Below are positions 48,903 to 61,444 of a DNA stretch of 64,000 nucleotides, piece by piece (positions within the stretch are counted from its first letter, which is position 1; every line of letters begins with the position of its first letter). The stretch comes from Dermanyssus gallinae (lineage: Eukaryota > Arthropoda > Arachnida > Mesostigmata > Dermanyssidae). The stretch is from the NCBI GenBank assembly GCA_003439945.1, contig QVRM01006574.1, forward strand, positions 993,501-1,057,500, read 5' to 3'. A program made the translations under genes and the position numbers. The notes under the pieces are model-generated. The model was not told where the DNA came from, searched no databases, and saw only the letters and a program-made list of their open reading frames with translations.

Positions 48903-50098
48903 GGCGGATCGGCAAGTCTTAGTATTTTGAATTTTGCCACCAGACAGAAACCTCGAAAGTCTTTCGGCGGTTTCTTAATTTCCTTTCCAAGCGCTATTCA
49001 TCTTTTCATGTTTTTTCCCAAGCGCCATTCACTTACAGGCCTAATTTCGCGTCAATCGGTAGTAATTTTGGAAGATTGTGCGAGAAAGTCCATAGCAAGA
49101 GGCCCGATTTCTGGGCAAGCGACTCGGACCCCAGCCATCACGACAACGCAGCGGCGTACACATCATTATTAACTTCGGATAATTTGATTTCTATATTTCC
49201 ATAACATGCCTATTGGCCAGACCTGGTTCTGCACATTTGTTTGTTACACAAATAGAAAAAAGTTGAGAGGACAACATCCGAGACGATGGACGAGATAAAT
49301 GAAGATTCGCAGCAGCAACTGCAGCTGGCGGGAGCTGTTTTAAAGGGAACAAAAACATCTTAGATGAATTAACAAATCCTCTTTTTTTAGATATATATCA
49401 GAACTTTTCGATCCACTCTCGTACGTGCCTATATATATATATATATATATATATAGTGGCGTTTATATTTGCTGTACTAATGCTAACATTCAATGGTTTT
49501 CCTCACTATAATTGCCGTAATTATCATGAATGCCGTAACGGCTATCATCATCATTAAACTGCAGTATCTTCATTAAGACCATCGGTGTCATCGCACTACA
49601 CAAGCGTGACCTTCATTATCATTGTTCGGATGTTGTTAACAACCATATTAGTGGCATTGCCATTAGGTCGGCCAAGGCCGCTACAAATGTCTCTCCAGTT
49701 CAGTGTCTCTTCAGTGATAATAGCCTGGCTAGGTCGGCAGACATTCATGCTTACACCTGGTACCTCCCATATCCAGGCCGCAGTAGTTATTCTCTTCCTC
49801 TCGCTTTCTCCCAACTGCTGCTGGTGCTCTTATTAAACAACTAACTAGTAACGGTACGCACTATTCGATTATTGTTTGTATAATTAGTAGATTTACTAGT
49901 ATTATCAATATTAAAATAATAAAACAATAGTGTGACGTTATCATCATTACTTTGACGGCTATTACACGTACAAGTTTTAATGAATATATAGTGAACAAAC
50001 ACGCGTGCACACACATATACATGCATTCACGCACATACTACATACAAATACATAAGCACATCAGATATCCTAAATTCACTGCGTTTTTTCATTTTCTG

Positions 50099-50132
<34 letters not shown>

Positions 50133-50296
50133 TGTCGTAGGTCAAAGCTAACAACTAAAGTGGTTGGCGTCCACAATGCGTTGCTCTTCTTGAGCAAGTT
50201 GTAGCTTCACCACAATTGTAGTATTACTAATATTATTAGCATGATTACCTCGGTTATCACTGTGCGTTTATCACAGTGCGTAAATGAGGCCGGTCA

Positions 50297-50354
<58 letters not shown>

Positions 50355-51240
50355 TTAATAATAGAATCGCAAACGCCTCACATCCGCGACCAACCATTTC
50401 ACTATGTTGGCCCTCTAGACTTGTGCGGCTCTCGGCGAAAAATCGCCACAACTGGCGAATGTCGTTGTTCGAATAGCATTCTTGTTGCAGGTGGACACCG
50501 GCTGTTGTCGCGAGTTGTTTCCCATTGATGTCGGCGTTACCGCGTTGGTGTTCGCAGTCTCGGCGGTCCCTGGCATCGCGCAGTTGCCTGTAGTCTCTAA
50601 CGGCCGATGCTGTACTGGTTGTAGCAGTTGTTGTTGATGCTGCTGCTGCTGCTGATACTGTGGTGCTTGCCGATCACGCCATGGCGTTGTAAGTTCGCGA
50701 AAACGCTGGACCGGTAAAGACAGTCAGGGAGAGGACGCATAGCACTTGACATTCTTAGAGAGACGTTAACGCGACATGGTTTAGCCTGTTTAGAGGTGCC
50801 ACGTAGAAAGCTGGTCGTAGTGAAGTCGACATTGTGCGAAAGAAGGAGAAATACAATTGATGTAAAGAGGCTAATAAATAAACTTTGTCAGATAATGGCT
50901 GAGCATTCCTAATAAAAAAATAAATAATTCGAATTTTCTTATTTGCTAGTTGCGCAATTTGCTATATGTTGTGTTTTGCAAAAACTCTGTTGAACAGAGA
51001 ATCGTTCGACTCGTAAAACAGTGCGATAATTGTACTTAGGCCTCTGGAAAACACTATCCAGCAGAACCGCAACAGATATACTAACATTACTGCGCGACAT
51101 TAACAATAACCCCAACGTTACCGGACAAAAGCGGCTATGTAGCGCAATCCTAGAGGGTGTTTAAAATATTGATCATAACGATTTGCTGGAGCAGGGTGAG
51201 GCTAGAGCAGCACGAGGAGATTAAAGAAGGCTACAGAAAT
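46865..51240. other. No confident gene; several microsatellites
   Basis: (TA)n occurs at 47904-47928, 49431-49455 and 50101-50130, (GT)n at 48157-48172, (CT)n(TA)n at 48848-48899 and (AAT)n at 50298-50365. CTG/GTT runs occur near 50626-50652. Open stretches in this region are repeat-driven or short. Confidence 0.45.
50298..50365. repeat. (AAT)n microsatellite
   Basis: About 22 AAT units, with one ATT interruption near the end. Confidence 0.95.
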
Positions 51241-51345
51241 AAACATCCAATGGAAAATGCCTGACCCAAATAGAAAAATCCAATAGAAAATGCCTGCTCT
51301 AATAGAAAAATCCAATAGAAAATGCCTGCTCTAATAGAAAAAAAT
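51241..51345. repeat. 32-bp tandem repeat, about 3 units
   Basis: The unit contains AATAGAAAAATCCAATAGAA followed by AATGCCTGCTCT. Units at 51269-51300 and 51301-51332 are identical. A diverged unit precedes them and a partial one follows. Confidence 0.9.
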
Positions 51346-51809
51346 CACTCACTGACCGACTACCATATTAACTAAAGGTGTGAAGTGGCTGGAGGGGAAA
51401 AAACGTTGCAAAGAAATGCAGAGCAGATTCACATCGAATAAGCATGAGAGTACTAGTTAGCTTGGAGTGTTCTGTCATGAACGCACACTATTTGTCGAAC
51501 AGGTAGCCATATATCCAAACTATCGAAAGCTTTGGATACAACGGATAACACGTCCAGTACCGGAATCCTAATGGAAAAGCAAATCTTAAGATTCTAGGTT
51601 TGCTATTTGTCGACGACCTGGTTATTGTTACACACATCTGGATCTACTAGTCATGATCACCCAGACTGATAATAAACTGCACCTAGCACTTACTCGAATA
51701 AGACAGAGGGAGAGGGGTTACTTTCCTACAGGAAATGTATTGATTATTGAAATGATTTTATTTATATTATTAAAGAGGCTACAAGAGCAGAGGTTCAGAT
51801 AGACCTCTA

Positions 51810-52180
51810 TATCTCCGAGAGAAGAAACTGCAGCGGCAAACCACGTATTGTAAAAGTACCTTAAACTTAAGATGAGCCCGAAATTATGGCCCAATCTACC
51901 CGTCAGAGCAAACAGCATGATGACGACAACATAACAATTCATGCTCCACCTGGCTTATGGCCGCGCAGTGTCAATTGTGGCTTGCAGGAGCTGTAAGTGG
52001 TCTAGAAAGAAAGCCGTCAAAAGGATGAAATCCGGTAGACAATAAAAATATCAGGTCATATAGTGGAATCAAGCTCTCTGGACAGCCAACTACATTGGTA
52101 TACGTTCCAAAAAAAACACAAGGATAAAGCACATTAAGGTGTGCAGCCAGGGTGGAATGAATGCAAAGGCAAACAACCAT
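51810..52180. repeat. About 370-bp repeat, copy A
   Basis: Shares a collinear series of blocks with 53088-53520: GAAGAAACTGCAGCGGCAA, TATGGCCCAATCTACCCGTC, AAGTGGTCTAGAAAG, CCAGGGTGGAATGAATGC. Identity by eye is about 60-70% with indels. The minus strand of this copy carries a 91-codon open stretch (51971-52246), so it may be an old transposon fragment. It lies downstream of the transporter exon at 52433. Confidence 0.65.
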
Positions 52181-52432
52181 AACATCTCTTATCTTCCCCA
52201 GCTTGGGAGAGAGGCAGGTCTCAGCCATGCCGAAGTGCAATGACAAGGCCTCCTCCTGGAGCCTCCGCCTTCTTGATCAAGAAGGTCTCGGCACCAGTTA
52301 AGCAATGACGACGATTTGTATTATGGGTGGCAAAAATGGTTCGGTAATTTTAGTTATTGCAAAACAAAATACAAGTTTCCGTGTATAAGAAAAAAAAGGA
52401 GAACACGTGGGCGGTAGATGACATAACCCTAC

Positions 52433-52603
52433 CTCCCGCAGGCTGCCTTTCGCCGTAAGCAGGCCCTTAATCGCACAAATTGGTATGCAGAGAACGGATG
52501 AGCCAGCCAGAAGAAAGCCGACAGTCTCGGCCCAGCCCGGATAGTTGTAGTCGCCTTTGCCATCTATGCCGGAATAGCCGGCGAAAGATGATACGACGAT
52601 AAT
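52433..52603 (-). CDS. Transporter exon with TM12
   Basis: The acceptor is GTACTTGCAG. The exon encodes [20 protein letters not shown], then [20 protein letters not shown] and [17 protein letters not shown]. The donor is GTAGGG in phase 0, so at least one more coding exon must follow. Confidence 0.92.
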
Positions 52604-55145
52604 CTGCAAGTACAAAGCAAACGAAAAATAAAGTACTAGAAATATCCGCCTCTGCCATTTCGTGAAGCCGTCACTCTAGCCAATGCATTCACATGCTTCA
52701 GTCACTTTTTGGCTAGAACCCCTCAGACCAAAGCCGCATCTGGTTCCATGTTAGAATATATAGATCTATATATATATATATATATATATCGTAAGCGTTA
52801 TTAAACTTATTAAGAAAATGCGGAGAAAACAATTGAAATGTGACGTCTACTCGAGGTAAAATATGTGCGAACGTCGTCGCGAAAGGAGGCATGAAGGAAT
52901 AATGAGACATGGGATTTTTTTGCGGAAACTTCGCGTCGTACCAAGATGAAGATGGGTGCCACAAACATCCAGCAGAAACGCCAGTAAATGCCGACATCTC
53001 GGCCGAGCATCTCGCGAATGTCCTCGGAAAACCGACGAATGCCTGTAAATGGTCAATGCATGTGAAGGACGTAAGAACGCTTGATTAGTATTTCCAGGGG
53101 AAGAAACTGTAGCGGCAAGCATATGATACATGTACATTGCAAGGGTTCGAAAGTACGGCCCAAACTACCTATCCGAGCAAATCAAATTAGTATGAAAACA
53201 TAGCGCTTAAAGTTCTAAGGCGCCTAATCACGACGGATGTTCGATTGGTTTGTAGCTTTTGGAATGCACTGTAAATTTATCTTGGTGTTCAGCCCTGCGT
53301 ACGGCCACGCAGTGACAAAACCATGACCACAAGGGCCTGAAGTGGTCCAGAAAGCCTAGGCGCAGAGAGAAAGAGAGGCATTACGCCGGGGGTTGAAAAT
53401 ATCATGCCATCACATTTTTAAGCCACCAATTACAATGGCGTACGCAGAGGAAACGAGAAGAAAGCAAGATAAGGTAGGCAACCAGGATAGAATAGATGCC
53501 AAGACAGGGATAGCCGCGTTAAATAAAACGTCGTCAATACTAACGTAGCCATTTGTGTGTTGACATCCATTCTACCCTGATTAGGTATATATATATATTT
53601 TTTTTGTAGGACTGTTTTCTCCGGGTGGCAAATTTATTTATGTTTAAATATTTTTCATTGAGCTTGATATTTCCACAATTACACAAATTCAAACAATTGT
53701 AACTATTTAGGGCACTTTGCAGAAAAGACTATCGCCTGTGTCTAATATATATATATATATTATTTGCTTATATGTAAGAGGTAGCAATTGTCTCGTTATG
53801 AATGTGTACACCAGATAAAACAAGTAAAAAAAACGTGGTTATGTTATCTTTGGATACTTTAATCTCATCATGTCTATTAAGCTACGGTAGTAGGCATCCC
53901 GATTGAAACCCCTGGATGATTAGGCCCGGGGATCCAGAATGGGTGGCAGTCACATATTCGTGGATTTATTAGCCTTGACAGACCTTGAGTGTACCACGAC
54001 AATAAGATGTTTTTATTTGCAGGGAAGATATGCATAGTAAAAGCTCAATTTTAAAATAGCAAAAAAAGTAATTCATATTAATTACTTTTATTAGATATAT
54101 CGTATTTAAAATTTTTTATTCAAAATTGCATAAACGCACTAAGTATAAAAAATATTAAACACGATATATCTAATAAAGTAATTAATATTAGTTACTCTCG
54201 TGAAACTCTCTACGTTTTAAGAGAGTAATTATTATCCAAAAGGTATGTACTAACTATGAAGAGCGTTTTCACAGCAGTGAAAATGATCACCATCGTAGTG
54301 AGGCCTTATGAATGGCAGAGCATGCGATCCCGTACGTAAATGAAAATATTATATTGTAACAGCGCCACAGACCACACACTCGCACAGTGGACGGGGCGGG
54401 CCGTGCACAGAACAAGTAAACACATACACACCTTATACAATGCCCACAGAGCTAGATGTGAAGTGCCGGAAGCCTAGTCCGATCGGTACTCTCCCGATTA
54501 AATGTTCTTTTTAACAATTTTCCTTTATATTTGTTAAGTGCGCTTTTTGGAGATCGGCTTCCCAAATTCGGGCGGCAAAGGTGCACACGGATTCAAGAAA
54601 TTCAAGTACACCTTCTTTTGTCAAAGAAGAACGTTATGTTCAATATTTACATTTTACAAACCTTTACCTAGATTCATGAAACAGTCAGTTTACTCGTGTG
54701 TCGACATTTGCGCTGTTGGCGCTTCAAGTTCTCAATGCCTTGGCCATCCGCCACGAAAACGTGTCATTTATACGATCTGTATTGGCAATTTGTTTTGACG
54801 CGATGATGTTAAAGCTTCTAAGAGTGTTTGAGCAAATGCTATAATAGTTGGATACATTTGATGAGTTTATATTACGGTTCTACATGCGATAACTCGCTCT
54901 GGACTGCAGTAATACACCCGAACAGGGTGTATTACAATAGCATTTTGGGCAATGTTACACCTTAACGAGACACGACGAAGAAGTTCCTCTGTACACTTTC
55001 CATTGATTCAATGCCTTGGAATACTACTAAGAGAATCCTAGTATGTTAATATATAACCACGGTTAAAACAATTAAATTTACATCCCAACCTTCTAATAAG
55101 TAAATATGTAATAAAAATAAATATTTATATATATTTATATATAAA

Positions 55146-55185
<40 letters not shown>

Positions 55186-56274
55186 TATTACGGTCTTTAA
55201 CAGCTTTTGCTACTTTAATGTCGACCTCTCCCGAGCAAGTCTCTACTTCATAGAACAAATTACCAACATGGCTAAAAAGGATACGGTGCCACACTTTATT
55301 CCTAAGTTAAGACATCGTTAAGACAAAGTTGACATAGTTTTAAGACAGGGAACCTATATATATATTTTTTTTAAAATTAAGTTATTATTATTTTAATGAC
55401 GCAAACATACAGAGCAATAATAGCACCCTACATACGAAGCAATCCTCATGGCCCGATGGCTTCTTACTGCAAGTTTGATAGTTGTTTCGAAATGCTCCAG
55501 GTGTACGTTTGCAAGACGCTTGTTTAATGCGCAAAACTCAGCAACGGGTTTCAAAAAACGCTCGAAGCTTTGATTTATACATATATGTTCATTAATTGCA
55601 ACATAACTAGTAACATTTTTTTGTTACTATGAGCACAAATGAAACAATGAGCTTCTATATCAATAATACATTATTATTTTTAAAAAATGCGAAATAATTT
55701 TCCGAACAGTCGGTCGAAATGCTCCAGTACGCAATACACATGGAGCAAAAATCACAACTGTAACACGAAATCATGATATGTCATTGTGAGCACTGTTGTC
55801 GAGTCAGTTTTGCAGGGCTTTTGCCTGGGACGATATCCAGAGCCATCTAGGTAAGGAATTTCAGCAGTTGACGCAATCGTACGCAGTAGTTATCAGAGGC
55901 GTAGGCAAAGTAGCCGAGAACATATAGAGGTTTGTTTTGGCTACCGGAGACATCGGGAACTGCTATCTTATTTTTACCCTGCCTGAGAGTTGCTGTGAAG
56001 GAGGTTGGCAAGCACGTGCTCGTCAACGATAGTCGGAGTCCTAATGAAAACCGGCTCTGTTCGACAGATGCTTCGGAATCCTTCGTTTCCACATTTTCAA
56101 CCGGTTGCGATTCAGAGACCAACCGCTCGTCAGTGCACGTATTATAACGGAGGCAGGCACCTTATAAGGTCTCTTAGAAAAGTGCTTACCGCAGATGCAC
56201 TCCCATCTGCCCTTGATACATAATGGTGAATTAATTCGATATTAATAGCACCAGATTTTCTGATGACTAATAAC

Positions 56275-56312
<38 letters not shown>

Positions 56313-59300
56313 CTTGTAAAAATGTTCGTGTATATATTTGTGTCCTTTATTTTGAATCAGATGCGCTCGCTGTGCAGTATGTCACACAGCGTGCTGCTGG
56401 CTTCGTATACTTATTACTATGGCATTACATGAATACAAACATCGTTGTTCGTAGTGCATTTATTACTATTTACTGGATTGTTACAATGGTCATAATACTA
56501 CTTTATTAAATATATATATATATATATATATATATACAGGGTCATTCATCTTGTTATGTACTTATTTCGAGGTTTGGTAGAACTCGGCAAGAAAATAATT
56601 TTTCCTTATGGAGGGAGGACGCGGAAACGTCTTGTTTAGGAGAGAGAGTTTATAAAAGTAGTTATTCAGCTTTTTTTCTCCTGCATAGTTGTGCGAAATC
56701 TATGTTTGCGGGAGAACCAGTCAACGCATGAAGCAACCGATTACACCGGCGTGTTCGAAGGAAAAATCAGCACAACGGAAGACCCTTCACTAGCTTGCGT
56801 AGCAAAAATCGAATACACAGATTAAGGAAAGTCATGGAAAGTCGATATTTTACGTTAACGCTTTTTCACGAAAAATCGTAAAATTTTTCTATTAAGACCA
56901 AAACTGTATGTCCAAAAGACCACTCTCACGCAATAGCAAATTTAATGCCCATCATTTTCGTACCAAGGTGATGGTGCTGCGTTACGTAGTTGTCAAGTCA
57001 CTAAGCGTTTTCGACAGTCATAGTTGTTATGTTTAAACTTGGGCGCTTAAACCTTTCTCTTTGGGGGGCTTCTACGGATATCACGCACTAGCACATAAAG
57101 GTGAGGGATGGGGCAGGCCAAGTGGGGGGGTTTAGTATTCACGAGAGCAGAAATTGGAGAGATGACAATAGGAATAATAGCCAAAAACTTAGTAGCAATA
57201 GCGTCGAGGGAGTTTGAAATCGTGGCAGCCTATGTTAAACCGGCAGGTGTAGAGTCCACTGAAGTCATGAGAGCGTATCATGCTTGGAGTTGAAGCGGTG
57301 CCGAGAAAGGCACCGATGATTCTAGCGAAGGATTTCAATGCGAGGTTGGATAGGGGTCATCTGGAGCGAACTGAAGCATTTTTAGATATTATAACGGAAA
57401 TAGGATGCTGGTTAGTCAGCGAGCCAGGCCTAAACACTTTTGAATGTAGTACTGGGGCGTCAGTAATTGACGTTTTTGCCACCGACGGAAACGCAGAGGA
57501 TATAACATTTTTGGGAGAAAATACATCATTTAGGGAAGGAGCGGGGCTTAGAAGGCATATACCGATGGGAATGGCACTCAAAGTTAGTAATAGTAGGGAG
57601 TATAGCCGTAGGCCGGGGACCGGGACAAGACTAGATAGAAAGATCTTCTTAGAGGGAGTGGGGGAAGTGTGCCCACCAGGGGAGATTCAAATAGAGTCAT
57701 ATGAGCGTAAATTGACGAATCTGATAAAAGGTGCACTGGTTCCTCGCCAAGAACGAAAAGGAAGGCCCTGGTTCAACGATCGGTGTAGAGCAGCGAAAGA
57801 TGCCAACAGACTAACTAGAGAATATGTGAAGATGTTTCCTGTATTGAGGCCGTTCGCAAGTATGGTAAAGAAAATGACACAAAAGGCATACAAGAAAGAG
57901 AAACAAAAATATTGGGAAAGTCAGGAGTGGGCGCTGTTGCAAGAAGCAGAGAAACAACCGCACAAGTGGCTAAAACAAAAAAAAAAACGGCAGTGTCCAG
58001 TGGTGACTGGGCGATTAATTAAGCACTTTGCTAGTCTGCTGCAGGGAGCCGATACTACCCCAAAGGAAATAACATTATTCAACGGGCCTTGGGACGAGGA
58101 AACAGAACTCGCACGGGAATGGGTAATTCGACCAGTCACAATCGAAGACATTGTCAGGGCAATTGAAAGGGCGCCTAGAGGCAAAGCTGTCGGGAACGAT
58201 ATGATACGAAACGAGCATTAGAAGCAAACGCTGGCACTCGCACCATGCTGGAAAGCTTTATTTGACGAGTGCCTAAAATCCGGGGAAGTACCAAAAGCGT
58301 GGAAGGAGGATACCTTGATTGTCGTACCAAAAGGAAAAGGCATAGAAACTGAGCCGGAATCTTAAAGGGGCATAACACTTAAAAGTTGCCCCTGTAAAAT
58401 TCTCTCGGGAATAATATCAGATAGACTAGAGCATTACCTCGAAACCAGAAACGCAATACCAGAAGAACAACATGGGTTCAGAAGGTCGAAGTCGACCCAT
58501 ACGGCCCTGCGCCAGTTGCTGGCAGAAATTTGGGAAACTCTATCGGAACCTAGAAGACCGTTATACGCAATATTTATAGATCTTAAAGCTGCCTTTGATT
58601 TAGCGCCACGAAGTAGGATTATAGAAAAGTTAGCCTTGGAGAGAGTTCCGTATCGCTTACTAAAACTTTTAAGTACCATTCTTGGGGAGATTACAGTATA
58701 CATCGACAACGGTATAGGGATTGTGGGAAGAGTAAAGCAAACTACAGGCGTGGCCCAAGGAGACGGATTTAGCCCGTTGCTTTTTTCGGTACTATTGGGA
58801 GGGCTACCTAACCGGGTGAGGCAAGGGTGGACCCGAGAGTGGGCAAATACATTAATGTATGCAGATGACATTGCGATCTATGGTAGGTGTTTATTTAGGG
58901 TTAAGCAGGAACTCGAGCGGCTAATCGATTATATGGACGAGATGGGACTTAGTATTAACTGGCAAAAGACAGTAGCAGTAAAATTTCGAAGAGAACATCG
59001 ATTGGCGAAAGACGATGTTCTTCGAGCCAGGGGTAATACAGTAAATTTGGTAAATAAATTTACCTATTTAGGGGTCACTATAACGTCAAATGGTAGCAGT
59101 TTTGGAAAACATATTGAAAGCAGAGTAGGAAAAGCAGCTGCAATTAAAAACCCGCAAATGTTGTCAATACATACCGCGTCCGCCCTTTTCAAGATTAAAA
59201 TAGAACCAATAGCAACATTTGGTGTATTACTTATATGGGAGAAATTAGGAGAGGCAGATCGACAGTTACTAGATAGAGTTCGATTTTTCTTCATGAAGCG

Positions 59301-61391
59301 GGTTTTGGGGTTAGCTAACTCTTGTAGGAATATAATAGTTCATATATTAGAAGGGGGGGGCTCTAATGACACAGGAATTACGAGTAAAATGGGGTTTACC
59401 TAAGACGACGGCCTTCGTGGCCTACACTATGAAGTGGGGGGAAAAATTAAAGGATATAGACATAGGAATATACACGACGATAGCGATGATAAGTACAACC
59501 TGGCGAGCAGCCGGATATAAGAATAGGCATCTCACTACGGCATTTGCAGCCCACGGGTTCCATCACGTGTTATGCAGCACACCAGAATTCCACAATCCTC
59601 AGGAGTGTTGTAGGTGCGCGAGATGCTTAGGCCATTGTGATAGATACCACGCCGCAGCATGTCCAGCAGAGCAATCAATAGCTGAACTCGCAAGATGATG
59701 GAAGATCCGGTGACGCAGGAAAACCACTGATTCAGATCGATGTACTTATTTAAAATTTGCCCAACCTGGGTGTTAATAAACCATAATAGTTGTTATGTTT
59801 TACGTGCAAGTTTTCACGTTCAGAACCGTAAAAATTTGCCAGGACGTTTCCGCCCCCTCCTTCCACTAGGAAAGATTATTCTCTTGCTGAGTTCTACCAA
59901 ACCTCAAAATATGTACCTAACTTTCTCATACGCCCTATGGAAATATGCATGCCTTCGCTTTCGATATGGCTATCGAAAAAGCTTAGTGACTTGACAACTA
60001 CGTAACGCAGCATCATAACTTTGAAACGAAAGTAGTGGGCATTAAATTTGCCATTGCGTGAGAGTGGTCTTTTGGATATACAGTTTTGGTCGCAATAGAA
60101 AAATTTTACGATTTTTCACGAAAAAGCGTTAACGTAAGACTTAACGACATATCGACTTTTTATGACTTTTCTTAACCTGTATATTGGCTTTTTGCTACGC
60201 AAGCTAGTGAAGTGTCTTCCAGAATTTTCCTCCGAACACGCCGGTGTAATCGGTTCCTTCATGCGTTAACTAGTTCTCCCGCAAACGTAGATTTTGCACA
60301 ACTATGTAGAAGAAAAAAAGGCAGAATAACAACTTTTCCAAATTTCATCCTCACTCCTAAACAAGACGTTTCCACATCCTCCCTCTATAGGGAAAAATTA
60401 CTTTATTGCCGAGTTCTACCAAACCTCAAAATAAGTACATAACAAGATGAATGACCCTGTATGTATAATCTGGCCACAATTTTAGTCCCAAAGTCTAGTC
60501 CTCTAATTTACGTAATTCGTATTGGGCACGAAGAATAATACTTCTATTGCCACGCCTGCTGTCGATGACCGGTCAGAACGTGCGATGTAAAAAGTGCTCT
60601 AACATACCGTAAATCCAAGACACAGCCACTGCTTCGAAGAACACCGCAATGAGAATCGAATAAGTTGCAGCGAACTGATCCAGCAGGTACACCACGTACA
60701 CTCCACCCTGTGCCACAACATCGAAAACGTCAAGCGCAGTTATAGCAATAATTATTTCAACAGGGGCAAAATAGAATCATTCCAGTATATATATATATAT
60801 ATATAGCAACATCAAATATCGTAAACAATATTTATGAAATGATATTTAGCGACCTTAGGCATCGATAGCACTACACCAATGCGATCTAAGTCTAATCTAG
60901 ATATGTCTAAGCTGAAACGGAAAAGCGAAAATACTGTCGCAGACAGTGTGTAAACGCAAACCTCTGGTAAAAGTACATAAAGTCAAATAATAGCTAGGAA
61001 ACTATCTGACAATTTAGTTTCAATCAAAATAGTAGGGCATACAGATAGAAGCTCCACAATTTAGAGATTAAGTGTGTTTAGTTGGTGCATATACGCAGCG
61101 CCTCCGTGACAAATCGAACGGCCCGGAATGCAGATTATGGCGAAAACTTGTGTGAGCGCTCCTGCGCGCGCTTACTCGACATACCTCCGTACAACTGAGT
61201 AAGCCGATGATGTAGTAGAACAAGAAGAGTCCGGCTACGAACAGCTCTCGGTGTCTCTTCATTATGGGAAACTCGTCGCCGATTCCTGTTATCACCGCCT
61301 CACTGCCACCAAACTAAACTCCGTAAAAGCAAAGACGCATTTCAAAGCGAGCACATGTACACATACTGTAATGCACTTAGTTGATCTCAAT

Positions 61392-61444
<53 letters not shown>

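Noticed and set aside
51241..51345. CRISPR-like array
   Set aside because: The units are contiguous 32-bp tandem repeats without unique spacers, in a eukaryotic genome.
56537..60459. A novel reverse-transcriptase element with long terminal inverted repeats
   Set aside because: The 15-bp direct duplication around the RT portion shows it is a later insertion into an unrelated TIR element.
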